Positions 34,037 through 42,529 of a stretch of DNA of 64,000 nt are shown here, piece by piece; the stretch's first letter is position 1; each line of letters begins with the position of its first letter. The notes under the pieces were generated by a model that was given only the letters and a program-made list of their open reading frames with translations, searched no databases and was not told the DNA's origin. A program made the translations under genes and the position numbers. The stretch is from Paenibacillus artemisiicola (GTDB lineage Bacteria; Bacillota; Bacilli; Paenibacillales; Paenibacillaceae): the NCBI RefSeq assembly GCF_017652985.1, contig NZ_JAGGDJ010000006.1, forward strand, positions 62,001-126,000. Direction: 5' to 3'.

Positions 34037-35203
34037 ATGGAACACGATTGTACGCTGGATTTAAGCGCTTTTCCGGAGGAACTGCACATCATGCTGGCTT
34101 TCATGCGGTCGGATGCCGAAGCGCGGGAGCGGCGATCGGACGGGCCACCGGTGCCGCACATCGATTGGAATCAATTCCTGGCGCTTGTCCGGCATCACCG
34201 GGTCTACCCCCAGCTGTACGCCCGGCTGAAGGCCAGCCAATTGATTCCGGCCGATGTGCTGCAAGCCCTTCATGGCGATTTCATGCGCAATGCGTTTCAA
34301 ATGCTGCGGCTGAGCGGAGAGATGGAGCGCGTCTGCGCCGAGCTGCGGGAACGCGGCATCCGGCCGATCGTGCTGAAAGGACCGGTGCTCGCGAAGGAGC
34401 TGTACGGCGACCTCTCGCTGCGCACGTCCAAGGACCTCGACGTCCTCGTGCCGATGGCGGACGTCGAAGCCGCCGAAGAGCGGCTGCTCGGGCTCGGCTA
34501 CCGGAGCGACGGCGGCGCCCCGCGCGTCTTCAACTGGAAGTGGAAGGTGCATCACATCTCCTTCACGCATCCGGAGACGCGCGTCCAGGTGGAGCTGCAT
34601 TGGCGGCTCAATTCCGACATGGGCAAGGAGCCGCCGTTCGAGGAGCTGTGGCGCCGGAGCCGCCGCAGCCCGCTCTCGAAGCGGGACGTGCATCTGCTCG
34701 GCGGCGAGGACCTGTTCATGTACCTCGTCTCGCACGGCGCGCGCCACGGCTGGTTCCGGCTGCGCTGGCTGGCCGACATCGACCGGCTCGCGCGCCTCGG
34801 CCTCGATTGGGGCATGCTCGCCGCGATGATGCGGCGCTACGGCTGCCTGCAGCTTGGCGGCCAGGCGCTGACGCTCGCGGCCGCGATGTTCGGCACGCCG
34901 GTTCCGCCGGAGGCGGCGCCGATGCTCGCGGGCGGCCACCGGCGCGAGTTGGCGGAGCGGTCGCTCTATTTTATACAGGACATGGTCTCGTTCGCGCCGG
35001 CCGACAAGGAGCTGGACCGCGTGTACAAGCGATATTTGTTCGCCTTGAAGACGAGGCGGCAGAAGTCGGCGTATCTAATCAGCCAGCTGTATCCGAGCTT
35101 TCGGGACACCGAGGCGCTGCCGCTGCCGAAGCCGCTGCACTTCCTGTATTTCCCGCTGCGGCCTTTCGTCTGGCTGTGGCGTCAGGTGAAGCAGGGGGCA
35201 TGA
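34037..35203 (+). CDS. Nucleotidyltransferase-family protein of the lasso cluster
   Basis: The 388-aa protein belongs to the uncharacterised NTP_transf_5 group: GIRPIVLKGPVLAKELYGDLSLRTSKDLDVLV is the characteristic block (K in VLKG and the D-x-D pair in SKDLDVLV, about residues 118-145). A gene of this type accompanies kinases in paeninodin-like clusters and in pseudomycoidin it is linked to adding a sugar to the phosphorylated peptide end. So a third tailoring step on the phospho-serine is likely. The ATG at 34037 sits six nt after GGAAGGTG; the GTG at 34028 overlaps B2. Confidence 0.85.
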   Translation: MEHDCTLDLSAFPEELHIMLAFMRSDAEARERRSDGPPVPHIDWNQFLALVRHHRVYPQLYARLKASQLIPADVLQALHGDFMRNAFQMLRLSGEMERVCAELRERGIRPIVLKGPVLAKELYGDLSLRTSKDLDVLVPMADVEAAEERLLGLGYRSDGGAPRVFNWKWKVHHISFTHPETRVQVELHWRLNSDMGKEPPFEELWRRSRRSPLSKRDVHLLGGEDLFMYLVSHGARHGWFRLRWLADIDRLARLGLDWGMLAAMMRRYGCLQLGGQALTLAAAMFGTPVPPEAAPMLAGGHRRELAERSLYFIQDMVSFAPADKELDRVYKRYLFALKTRRQKSAYLISQLYPSFRDTEALPLPKPLHFLYFPLRPFVWLWRQVKQGA

Positions 35204-35222
35204 GCCGACCCGCATCCCAATA

Positions 35223-35291
35223 TTCCCTTATATTGCAAATTTCGGCATGACCCCCATAAAATAGCGGGAATCGTCGAATCGTATAAGGGAA
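35223..35291. repeat. Long-range inverted repeat between the two lasso modules
   Basis: TTCCCTTATA (35223-35232) and TATAAGGGAA (35282-35291) pair perfectly over 10 bp with a 49-nt loop, starting 19 nt after the nucleotidyltransferase gene. The arm shares CCTTATA with the hairpins that follow both precursors. The rest of the 280-bp gap to the second cyclase contains no ORF I can support. Confidence 0.6.
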
Positions 35292-35485
35292 CGCAGCGAT
35301 AAAGCGCTAAAGCGCGCTGCCGCGGCGATGATCGAGTTATCGAACGACAACGGCGTCCGGGAATGCGGGCGCGCCGCGTACGAGCATGATGAAGGACAAC
35401 CATACAGAAGCACGGACAGGCCTTCGCCGCGGTTTTGGCCTCGCGGTCGCGCAGCGGCGAAGGGCCGGAAGCACCGGAGGACATC

Positions 35486-37426
35486 ATGAGCGCAATTGCC
35501 GGAATTTTCAATTATGACGGCGGACCGGTCACGGAAGAAGACGGCGGCCGGCTGATGGAGGCGCTGCGGCGCTATCCGGCCGACGACGACCGCGTCTGGC
35601 GGTCCGGCCCCGTCTTTCTCGGCTGCCGCGTCCAATGGATCACGCCGGAATCGGTCGGCGAATCGCTGCCCTACTACGACAACGGCGGGCAAGTGGCCGT
35701 CGCCGCGGACGCGATTCTCGACAACCGGGACGAGCTGTTCGGCCTGCTCGGCATCGAGCCCGGGCGCAGGGGCCGCATGGGCGACGCCGAGCTGATCGCG
35801 GCGGCCTATCTGAAGTGGGGCAAGGAAGCGCCGCGCCGGCTGATCGGCGATTATGCCTTCGTCCTGTGGGACGAGCGGAAGCGCATGTTGTTCGGCGCCC
35901 GCGATTTGCTGGGCAGCCGCACGCTCTATTACCGCCGGGACGCGGGGCGCTTCGCGTTCTGCACGGCCGTGCATCCCTTGCTGGAACTGCCCGGCGCGCG
36001 CAAGGACGTCAACGAATCGTGGCTCGCGGAGTTTCTCGCGATTCCGGTCATTCTCGACGCCGTCGACGTGCGCGGCACGGTCTACCGGTCGGTCGGGCAG
36101 CTGCCGCCGGCGCATTGGCTGGCGGTCGAGGACGGGCGGCTGACGGTGGAGCAGTACGACGCGCTCGACGCGCCGCGGGAGCCGCTCCGGCTGCGGACGG
36201 ACGGCGATTACGAGGAGGCGTTCCGCGACGTGTTTCGCGAGGCGGTCTCGTCGAAGCTGCGCACGTTCCGGAAGGTCGGCGCGAGCTTGAGCGGCGGCTT
36301 GGATTCCGGCGCGGTCGTCGGCTTCGCCGCCGGGCCGCTGCGGGAAGCGGGCAAGACGCTGCAGGCGTACAGCTACCTGCCGGCGCCGGATTTCGCGGAC
36401 TGGACGCCGAGAAGGCTCGCGGCCGACGAGAGCCCGTACATTCGCTCGACGGTCGGGCACGTGGGCAATATGGCGTACAGCGGCCTCGACTTCGCGGGCC
36501 GGGACTCTTACGGCGAGATCGACGATCTGATCGGACTGCTGGAGGGACCTTACAAGTTCTTCGAGAATTCGTTCTGGATCAAAGGCATTCTGGAACGGGC
36601 GCAGGCCGACGGCGTCGGCGTGCTGCTGACGGGAGCGCGGGGCAACTATTCCGTCTCTTGGGGTCCGGCCATGGATTATTACGCCCGGCTGCTGCGCGGG
36701 CTGCGCTGGATCCGGCTGTACCGCGAGCTCAAGCAGTACGGGCGGCGCGTCAACGTCGGCCGTTCGCGGCTGCTGCCGGCGATCGGGGAGCAGGCGTTTC
36801 CGTTCGCGGCTGGCATCGCGAACCGCCGGCGGGCGGCCGCCCCGGAGCCGCGGCTCATCCATCCGGGCTTGGCCGCCAGAACGGGCGTCTACGCCCGGCT
36901 GGCCGGCCACGACGTCGGCCTCGAGGGCGCCGACTTCGACGAGTTCGCGGCGCGGGCCTACCAATTCGGAGGTCTGGCGTATTCCAATCACCAGGGCACG
37001 TCCGTCACCAAGTTCTCGTTGCGCTACGGCGTCTGGGAGCGTGACCCCACGGCCGACCCGCGCGTCATCCGGTTCTGCCTGTCGGTGCCGGACGAGCAAT
37101 ATGTCCGCCACGGGATGGACCGCGCGCTCATCCGCCGGGCGACGGCTTCGTACCTGCCGGACGACGTGCGGCTGAACCAGCGCGTGCGCGGCGTGCAGGG
37201 CGCGGATTGGCTGCACCGGATGCGGCCGGCCTGGCCGCGCTTCGTCGACGAGCTGCGGCTGCTCTGCCGCGACTCCGCCGCCGCCGACTATTTGAACGTG
37301 GCGCAGGTCAAGGCGTCGCTCGAACGGATCGGAACGGAGCCCCGGCCGGAGTACGCGTACGACCCGGATGCGCGGCTGCTGATGCGGGCGCTGATCGCTT
37401 GGCGGTTTTTGAAGAGTTTGGCTTGA
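35486..37426 (+). CDS. Lasso peptide cyclase C2 (asparagine-synthetase-like)
   Basis: Same length (646 aa) and plan as C1: MSAIAG at the N terminus without the nucleophile Cys, SGGLDSGAV at about residue 269, and LLTGARGNYSVSWG. The last third (RLNQRVRGVQGADWLHR) is very like C1, so the two arose by duplication. The ATG at 35486 follows GGAGGACATC. It lies 32 nt before precursor A2, so the natural reading is that C1 serves A1 and C2 serves A2. Confidence 0.93.
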   Translation: MSAIAGIFNYDGGPVTEEDGGRLMEALRRYPADDDRVWRSGPVFLGCRVQWITPESVGESLPYYDNGGQVAVAADAILDNRDELFGLLGIEPGRRGRMGDAELIAAAYLKWGKEAPRRLIGDYAFVLWDERKRMLFGARDLLGSRTLYYRRDAGRFAFCTAVHPLLELPGARKDVNESWLAEFLAIPVILDAVDVRGTVYRSVGQLPPAHWLAVEDGRLTVEQYDALDAPREPLRLRTDGDYEEAFRDVFREAVSSKLRTFRKVGASLSGGLDSGAVVGFAAGPLREAGKTLQAYSYLPAPDFADWTPRRLAADESPYIRSTVGHVGNMAYSGLDFAGRDSYGEIDDLIGLLEGPYKFFENSFWIKGILERAQADGVGVLLTGARGNYSVSWGPAMDYYARLLRGLRWIRLYRELKQYGRRVNVGRSRLLPAIGEQAFPFAAGIANRRRAAAPEPRLIHPGLAARTGVYARLAGHDVGLEGADFDEFAARAYQFGGLAYSNHQGTSVTKFSLRYGVWERDPTADPRVIRFCLSVPDEQYVRHGMDRALIRRATASYLPDDVRLNQRVRGVQGADWLHRMRPAWPRFVDELRLLCRDSAAADYLNVAQVKASLERIGTEPRPEYAYDPDARLLMRALIAWRFLKSLA

Positions 37427-37458
37427 GGCCGGCGCGCTTTGAAGGGAGGTGAAGCAGA

Positions 37459-37596
37459 ATGGAACGGAAAGCTTGGCAGGAACTGACGCTGGAGATTTTG
37501 GACGTCAGCGCGACGATGGGCGGACCGAACGGCGTCTTCCCGGACAAGAACGGCAAAGGCGGCAACAACGGTCATGCGCACGAGAACGAATCCTAA
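37459..37596 (+). CDS. Lasso peptide precursor A2
   Basis: A 45-residue ORF behind AGGGAGGTGAAGCAGA, almost the same ribosome site as A1. The leader (residues 1-20) has W6-x-x-L9-x-L11 and ends VSATM, with Thr at -2, very like the paeninodin leader. The 25-residue core starts GGPNGVFPD, so Asp9 can close a 9-residue ring on Gly1. The tail (from K10) is unusually Gly/Asn-rich, includes His19 and His21, and ends ENES, giving a C-terminal Ser for the kinase. It lies between cyclase C2 and kinase K2. Confidence 0.88.
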   Translation: MERKAWQELTLEILDVSATMGGPNGVFPDKNGKGGNNGHAHENES

Positions 37597-37621
37597 ACGG
37601 AAGCGGTACGCGTTCAACCTT

Positions 37622-37654
37622 AGGCCCTTATGCGCGGTAGGCGTATAAGGGCCT
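37622..37654 (+). terminator. Hairpin after precursor A2
   Basis: AGGCCCTTAT (37622-37631) pairs with ATAAGGGCCT (37645-37654), extended inward by GCG/CGT-type pairing, and is followed by TTTCATCAT. It occupies the same place as the hairpin after A1 and shares CCTTAT in the arm. Partial termination between precursor and enzymes is the likely role. Confidence 0.7.
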
Positions 37655-37698
37655 TTCATCATAGATCGGGACATGACAACGAAGAAAAGGTGAGGAAG

Positions 37699-38634
37699 AT
37701 GAATGTTGCGGCACAGCGCATGAGATATCGGGCGTTCGGGCTCGCGATCGCGAGCGGGATCGACCTCCCGGAGCTGCTTGCGGACGCGGATCCGGCCGGC
37801 GAGGCGGACGTCGTTATTCGCAGGGAGGATTTGACGGCCCGTTGGCGCGAGCGGGCGGAGGCCGACGATTACTATGCTTTCGGCGACGGCGAATTCATGC
37901 TGCGCATCGAAGGAACGGGCATCTACCGGGTACGGGACGGCCGGGAAATTACCGTCTCGCCGGAGGAGGGCGCCACGGAAACGGCCATTCGCCTGTATCT
38001 GCTCGGCACCTGCATGGGCGCGCTGCTGTTTCAGCGCCAGCTGCTGCCGCTCCACGGCAGCGCCGTCGTGATCGGCGGCCGGGCGTACGCGTTCGTCGGC
38101 GATTCCGGCGCGGGGAAGTCGACCTTGGCCGCCGCCCTGCTGCAGCGCGGCTATCCGCTGCTGACCGACGACGTCGTGGCCGTCACGCTGACCCGCGACC
38201 GCGTCCCGTACGTCATTCCCGCCTATCCGCAGCAGAAGCTGTGGCAGGAAAGCATCGACCGGCTCGGCATGCAGGACGGCCGTTACGTGCCGCTGTACGC
38301 GACGAAGTTCGCGATTCCGGTCGCGCAGCGGTTTTGCAGCGACCCCGTCCCGCTCGCCGGCGTGTTCGAGCTCGTGAAGACGGACGGCGACCGCGCGGAG
38401 CTGCGCCGCCTTCGCGGGCTGGAGCGGCTGCCGACCGTCCGCTATCATACGTACCGTCAATTTTTGATTTCCCGGCTCGGCCTGGACCACCGGCATTTCT
38501 CGACGTCCGTCTCGGTCGTCGACCGCATCGCGATGTACCAGCTCCGCCGGCCCGAGAGCGGCTTCAGCGCGGACGAGCTGGTCGCGCTCGTGCTGGAGGC
38601 GGCCGGCGAAGGCGCGGGAATCTCGCACGGATAA
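37699..38634 (+). CDS. HprK-like lasso peptide kinase K2
   Basis: The 311-aa paralogue of K1 keeps PLHGSAV (His119), Walker A GDSGAGKST at 134-142, YPLLTDDVVAV and PAYPQQKLWQESIDRLG. An ATG at 37699 is chosen after AAAGGTGAGGAAG; a longer frame from 37630 crosses the hairpin. It probably phosphorylates the C-terminal Ser of A2. That the cluster keeps two kinases but one B1/B2 pair suggests the kinases need substrate-specific contacts. Confidence 0.9.
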   Translation: MNVAAQRMRYRAFGLAIASGIDLPELLADADPAGEADVVIRREDLTARWRERAEADDYYAFGDGEFMLRIEGTGIYRVRDGREITVSPEEGATETAIRLYLLGTCMGALLFQRQLLPLHGSAVVIGGRAYAFVGDSGAGKSTLAAALLQRGYPLLTDDVVAVTLTRDRVPYVIPAYPQQKLWQESIDRLGMQDGRYVPLYATKFAIPVAQRFCSDPVPLAGVFELVKTDGDRAELRRLRGLERLPTVRYHTYRQFLISRLGLDHRHFSTSVSVVDRIAMYQLRRPESGFSADELVALVLEAAGEGAGISHG

Positions 38635-38650
38635 GGAGGGAGAGCAGACC

Positions 38651-40453
38651 ATGAGGCATTTGCTTCATTATATCGACAAGCTTCGCCGGTACGCCGGCTA
38701 CAAGCTCTACGTGAATCTGATCGGCATGACGCTGATCAGTTTCCTGGAGGGCATCGGCATCTTCATGCTCGTCCCCGCGCTCGGGCTGATCGGGATATTC
38801 TCGCTGAATACGAGCGGCATTCCGTTCGTGTCCGGGCTCGTGGAGCCGCTGAAGGCGATCCCGGAGAAGACGCGGCTCGCGGTGCTGCTGGGCGGGTTTA
38901 TCGTACTCATCACGGGGCAGGCGCTCATGCAGCGCAAGCAGTCGAACCTGAACCTGGAAATCCAGCACGGCTTCATCCGCTACCTGCGCGAGGACCTGTA
39001 CCGGGGCTTGCTGCAGGCCGGGTGGCCGTTCTACCTGAAGAACCGCCGTTCCGACTTCACGCACGTCATGACGAACGAGCTGCTGCGCGTCAGCATGAGC
39101 ACTTACCTGGCGCTGCGCCTGACGACGACGCTGCTGTTCACCGCCGTGCAGATCGGCTTCGCGCTGTGGCTGTCGGCCAAGCTGACGGCGATGGTGCTGG
39201 TCTGCGGCATCGCGGTCGCGGTCTATTCCAGCAAGTTCATCAAGCGCTCGAAGTCGATCGGGGACGAAACGACAGAGCTGGCGCAGCAGTACATCGGCGG
39301 CATGACCGACCATTTCAACGGCATGAAGGACATCAAGAGCAATATGACGGAAGCGCAGCATATGTCGTGGTTCCGCGCGCTGTGCGGCCGGATGAAGCAT
39401 AACCTCGTGCATTTCGGCCGCACGCAGTCGGCCTCGCAGTTCGTCTACAAGGTCGCGTCCGTCGTGCTGATCTCGCTGTTCGTGTTCCTGTCGCTCGAAG
39501 CGTTCAAGGTGCCGGCCGAAAGCCTCGTGCTGATCATCGTCATCTTCTCCCGGCTGTGGCCGAAATTCTCGGCGCTGCAGGCCAATTGGGAACAAATCGC
39601 GCAGTCGCTGCCGGCCTTCAAGAGCCTGGCGGACTTGGAGCGGGAATGCTTGCTCGCGAAGGAGCTGGCGGATGTGGACGCCGCGCAGGACGCCAAGCCG
39701 CTGCGCATGAACGAGGGCATTGAATGCCGCGGCATTCATTATAAGTACGAGAGCGGCGGCGCGGGTTACGCCCTCGAGGACGTCAGCCTGGCGATCCCGG
39801 TGAACAGCATGACGGCGATCGTCGGCAAGTCCGGGGCGGGCAAGAGCACCTTGATCGATCTGCTGATCGGGCTCATCAAGCCGCAGGAAGGCGAAGTGCT
39901 CGTGGACGGGAAACGGCTGGGGCAGGAGGACGGCTTCTCGCTGCGGCGTTCCGTCAGCTACGTCTCGCAGGATCCGTTCCTGTTCCACGCGAGCATCCGG
40001 GAAAACCTGCTGATCGCGGCGCCGGACGCCAGCGAAGCGCAAATGTGGGAAGCCTTGGAATTCTCGGCGTCGGACGAATTCGTGCGGGCGCTGCCGCAGG
40101 GGCTCGATACGGTGCTCGGGGACCGCGGGGTGCGGCTGTCGGGCGGGGAGAGGCAGCGGATCGTGCTGGCGCGGGCGATTCTGCGCAAGCCGGCGATGCT
40201 GATTCTGGACGAGGCGACCAGCGCCTTGGACAGCGAGAACGAAGCGAAGATCCAGCATGCGCTGGACCGGCTGAAGGGCAAAACGACGATCATCGTCATC
40301 GCCCACCGGCTGTCCACGATCCGCAATGCGGACCAGGTGCTCGTGCTCGACAAAGGACGCGTCATCCAGCGGGGCGGCTACCAGCAGCTGTCCGCGGACG
40401 CCAGAGGCGCGTTCGGCAAATTGCTGGAATTTCAAGCCGGGGCGAACGCATAG
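38651..40453 (+). CDS. ABC transporter for lasso peptide export (D)
   Basis: The 600-aa half-transporter has about six N-terminal membrane helices, the Walker A GKSGAGKST (about 392-400), the signature LSGGERQRIV (about 496) and Walker B MLILDEATSALD. It is the usual type D exporter and immunity protein of lasso clusters and lies 16 nt after K2, preceded by AAGGAGGGAGAGCAGACC. No peptidase domain is present, consistent with a separate B2. Being the sole exporter, it would have to carry both peptides. A terminator overlaps its stop codon. Confidence 0.93.
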   Translation: MRHLLHYIDKLRRYAGYKLYVNLIGMTLISFLEGIGIFMLVPALGLIGIFSLNTSGIPFVSGLVEPLKAIPEKTRLAVLLGGFIVLITGQALMQRKQSNLNLEIQHGFIRYLREDLYRGLLQAGWPFYLKNRRSDFTHVMTNELLRVSMSTYLALRLTTTLLFTAVQIGFALWLSAKLTAMVLVCGIAVAVYSSKFIKRSKSIGDETTELAQQYIGGMTDHFNGMKDIKSNMTEAQHMSWFRALCGRMKHNLVHFGRTQSASQFVYKVASVVLISLFVFLSLEAFKVPAESLVLIIVIFSRLWPKFSALQANWEQIAQSLPAFKSLADLERECLLAKELADVDAAQDAKPLRMNEGIECRGIHYKYESGGAGYALEDVSLAIPVNSMTAIVGKSGAGKSTLIDLLIGLIKPQEGEVLVDGKRLGQEDGFSLRRSVSYVSQDPFLFHASIRENLLIAAPDASEAQMWEALEFSASDEFVRALPQGLDTVLGDRGVRLSGGERQRIVLARAILRKPAMLILDEATSALDSENEAKIQHALDRLKGKTTIIVIAHRLSTIRNADQVLVLDKGRVIQRGGYQQLSADARGAFGKLLEFQAGANA

Positions 40454-40467
40454 CCCCGGCTTTTTTT
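40436..40467 (+). terminator. Terminator of the lasso cluster
   Basis: GCCGGGGC (40436-40443) pairs with GCCCCGGC (40453-40460), followed by seven T. The stem spans the stop codon of the ABC transporter gene and closes the EPS/lasso run. Confidence 0.92.
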
Positions 40468-40519
40468 GGCGTGTTCTTCTTCATGGCCGGCGTCCACGCC
40501 CGGCTGGGCGTTTCCGCGC

Positions 40520-41131
40520 TTAACCGTTCGCGAGGACGTTCCGTTCCTCCAAATACCCGAGCAGCAGCCGCACCGCTTCCTCCACCGGCGTCCGTTCCGT
40601 ATCGATGACGAGCTCCGGGCTGCCAGGCACGTCGTATTTGGCGTCGATGCCCGTGAAGTTGCGGATCTGCCCGCTGCGCGCCTTCTTGTACAAACCTTTC
40701 GGATCCCGCTTCTCGCACTCCTCGAGCGAGCATTTCACGTAGACCTCGGCGAACTCGCCCGGCGCGAACAGCTCCCGGACCATCCGGCGGTCCTGCTCGT
40801 CCGGCGAGATGAACGCCGACAGCACGACGAGACCGGCATCCGCGAACAGCTTCGACACTTCCCCGATCCGACGCAGATTCTCCTTGCGGTCTTCCTCCGA
40901 GAAGCCGAGGTCGCGGTTAAGCCCGTGCCGGATGTTGTCGCCGTCGAGCACGTACGAGCCGATGCCCCGGTCGTGCAGCGCCTTCTCGAGCGTCAGCGCG
41001 AGCGTCGACTTGCCGGCGCCGGACAAGCCGGTGAACCACAGCGCGAGACTGCCGTGGCCGTTTCTTCGGTTGCGGTCCTGCCGCGTCACCATGGATTGCT
41101 GCCAGGTAATGTTGCTGCTCTTCTGTTCCAT
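40520..41131 (-). CDS. cysC: Adenylylsulfate kinase
   Basis: The 203-aa enzyme phosphorylates adenosine 5'-phosphosulfate to PAPS. It has the P-loop GLSGAGKST at residues 35-43, LDGDNIRHGLNRDLGFSEEDR, typical of APS kinases, and VKCSLEECEKRDPKGLYKKA. The ATG at 41131 follows GGAGGAGATGACAGC. It runs convergently towards the lasso cluster. No sulfate transporter or cysD/cysN/sat gene is next to it. Its placement by a sulfotransferase locus suggests it tops up PAPS for sulfation rather than only cysteine synthesis. Confidence 0.95.
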   Translation of the reverse strand: MEQKSSNITWQQSMVTRQDRNRRNGHGSLALWFTGLSGAGKSTLALTLEKALHDRGIGSYVLDGDNIRHGLNRDLGFSEEDRKENLRRIGEVSKLFADAGLVVLSAFISPDEQDRRMVRELFAPGEFAEVYVKCSLEECEKRDPKGLYKKARSGQIRNFTGIDAKYDVPGSPELVIDTERTPVEEAVRLLLGYLEERNVLANG

Positions 41132-41320
41132 GCTGTCATCTCCTCCGTATGCGGTTAGCCGCTCGTACTTATTCTAGCACAGCCCGGGACCGAAGTTGCC
41201 GCCGACCGCGAGAATGAGGCTTCCGGACCGGGTCCGGATAGCGCTTCGGAGCCGCCGTCCGGAAAATTTCGGGACCCGGCGTCTTTTTTCCGTTTTTGTA
41301 TTCCTCGCGCCGGCTATGTC

Positions 41321-41329
41321 TGCTAAAAT
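41321..41329 (+). promoter_or_regulatory. Extended -10 promoter of the AraC-type regulator
   Basis: TGC-TAAAAT at 41321-41329 is an extended -10; no good -35 is seen. Transcription from about 41336 agrees with the start of translation at 41380 rather than the longer upstream frame. Confidence 0.45.
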
Positions 41330-41379
41330 ATACGGGCAACAAGACTATTCTCGCACATCGCTACTGGGGGGCTTCCGGC

Positions 41380-42273
41380 TTGTCGTCCGCACCGCTGCTT
41401 ACCTTTCTTTCGCCGCCGCTGCCGTATTTCATCGAGTCCAATCGCGGAACGTATTCGAAAGGCGGCGAGCATCCGAATCGCCGGAACATCGGCGTGTTTG
41501 ACCTGCTCTTCGTTCACAGCGGCACGCTGCACATCGGCGAGGAGTCCGATACCTGGGAAATCGGCCCCGGCCAAATGCTTATTCTGCGGCCGGACCTGTG
41601 GCATTACCCGACCAAGCCCTGCACGGAAGAGACGGTGTTCGACTGGGTCCACTTCCAGACGGCCGGGCCGTGGGAGGAGCACGAAGGAAATAGCTGCGGC
41701 TCCCTTCGCGGCGACTACTACTCCTACGCCATCCGGCTGCCGAAGACGATGACGGTCTCGTATCCGGAGGAAGCGATCTCGCTCTTCGGCAAGCTGCACG
41801 ACGCGGCGCTCGGCACCTCGCATGCCGCGTTCTGGCAGCGCCAGCAGTGGTTCCTGCACCTGCTGCAGCTGTTCGACGAAGGCTGGCGGAGCGACGCGGC
41901 GAAGGCGCCGATCTCCGTCGCCGAGGAAGCGGCCGCCTACTTGAAAATGAATTTCCGCACGACCGTGACGAACAGCAAGCTCGGCGAGGTCATGGGGCTG
42001 CACCCCAACTACATCGCGCGCTGCATGGGCGAGGTGTTCGACTGCACGCCGCAGCAGTATTTGCTCGCGTACCGGATGGATCAAGCGAAGCTCATGCTGA
42101 TGAAGACGAACTGGCCGATCTCGCGGATCGCCGACGAGACCGGCTTCAAGCAGACGCCGCATTTCTCCCGCTCGTTCGCGGAGCATGTCGGCATCACGCC
42201 GCTCTCGTACCGGAAGCGGTTCACCGGAACGTCGCTGTCCCGGCCGAACCGGCCGGACGAGGAAGACGAATAG
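41380..42273 (+). CDS. AraC-family transcriptional regulator
   Basis: The 297-aa product has an N-terminal cupin-like sensor domain (HSGTLHIGEESDTWEIGPGQMLILRPDLWHYP, about residues 42-73, given in parts) and a C-terminal AraC double helix-turn-helix: LGEVMGLHPNYIARCM and ISRIADETGFKQTPHFSRSF, ending GITPLSYRKRF. Start chosen at TTG 41380, eight nt after GGGGGG. It binds DNA in answer to a sugar or similar small ligand. It stands alone between terminators and is not adjacent to a carbohydrate operon, so its targets are unknown. Confidence 0.88.
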   Translation: MSSAPLLTFLSPPLPYFIESNRGTYSKGGEHPNRRNIGVFDLLFVHSGTLHIGEESDTWEIGPGQMLILRPDLWHYPTKPCTEETVFDWVHFQTAGPWEEHEGNSCGSLRGDYYSYAIRLPKTMTVSYPEEAISLFGKLHDAALGTSHAAFWQRQQWFLHLLQLFDEGWRSDAAKAPISVAEEAAAYLKMNFRTTVTNSKLGEVMGLHPNYIARCMGEVFDCTPQQYLLAYRMDQAKLMLMKTNWPISRIADETGFKQTPHFSRSFAEHVGITPLSYRKRFTGTSLSRPNRPDEEDE

Positions 42274-42305
42274 GCCGGGCGGTCCGCACGCGGACGCCGG
42301 CGGCG

Positions 42306-42340
42306 AAAGAAGCACGGACGCCTCGTCCGTGCTTCTTTGC
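42306..42340 (+). terminator. Intrinsic terminator after the AraC-type gene
   Basis: A perfect 14-bp stem (AAAGAAGCACGGAC / GTCCGTGCTTCTTT) with a 5-nt loop. Confidence 0.85.
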
Positions 42341-42529
42341 GCTGTCTGCCGGAAGATTGCCCGGCGGCTGCGGATCGACCGGCAGCGCGGCCGCGGCGCT
42401 GTCGACCCGCCGAAGGCAGCACGCCTGAGGCGGTTCGTCCGGCGGGATGTCCGCCCGGCGCCTGCCTTCCGGGGCAGCGTGCTTGAGACGGCGAGCCCGG
42501 CCGCCGGGCGAACAGCGGCCGGTCCGCGT

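Noticed and set aside
35328..35489. 53-codon ORF ending in an ATGA overlap with cyclase C2, considered as a third lasso precursor
   Set aside because: No ribosome site, no Thr at -2 with an Asp/Glu at ring position 7-9, and Arg-rich composition.
30127..37426. C1 and C2 as asparagine synthetases
   Set aside because: Both lack the N-terminal Cys nucleophile and sit next to lasso precursors and B1/B2 genes.
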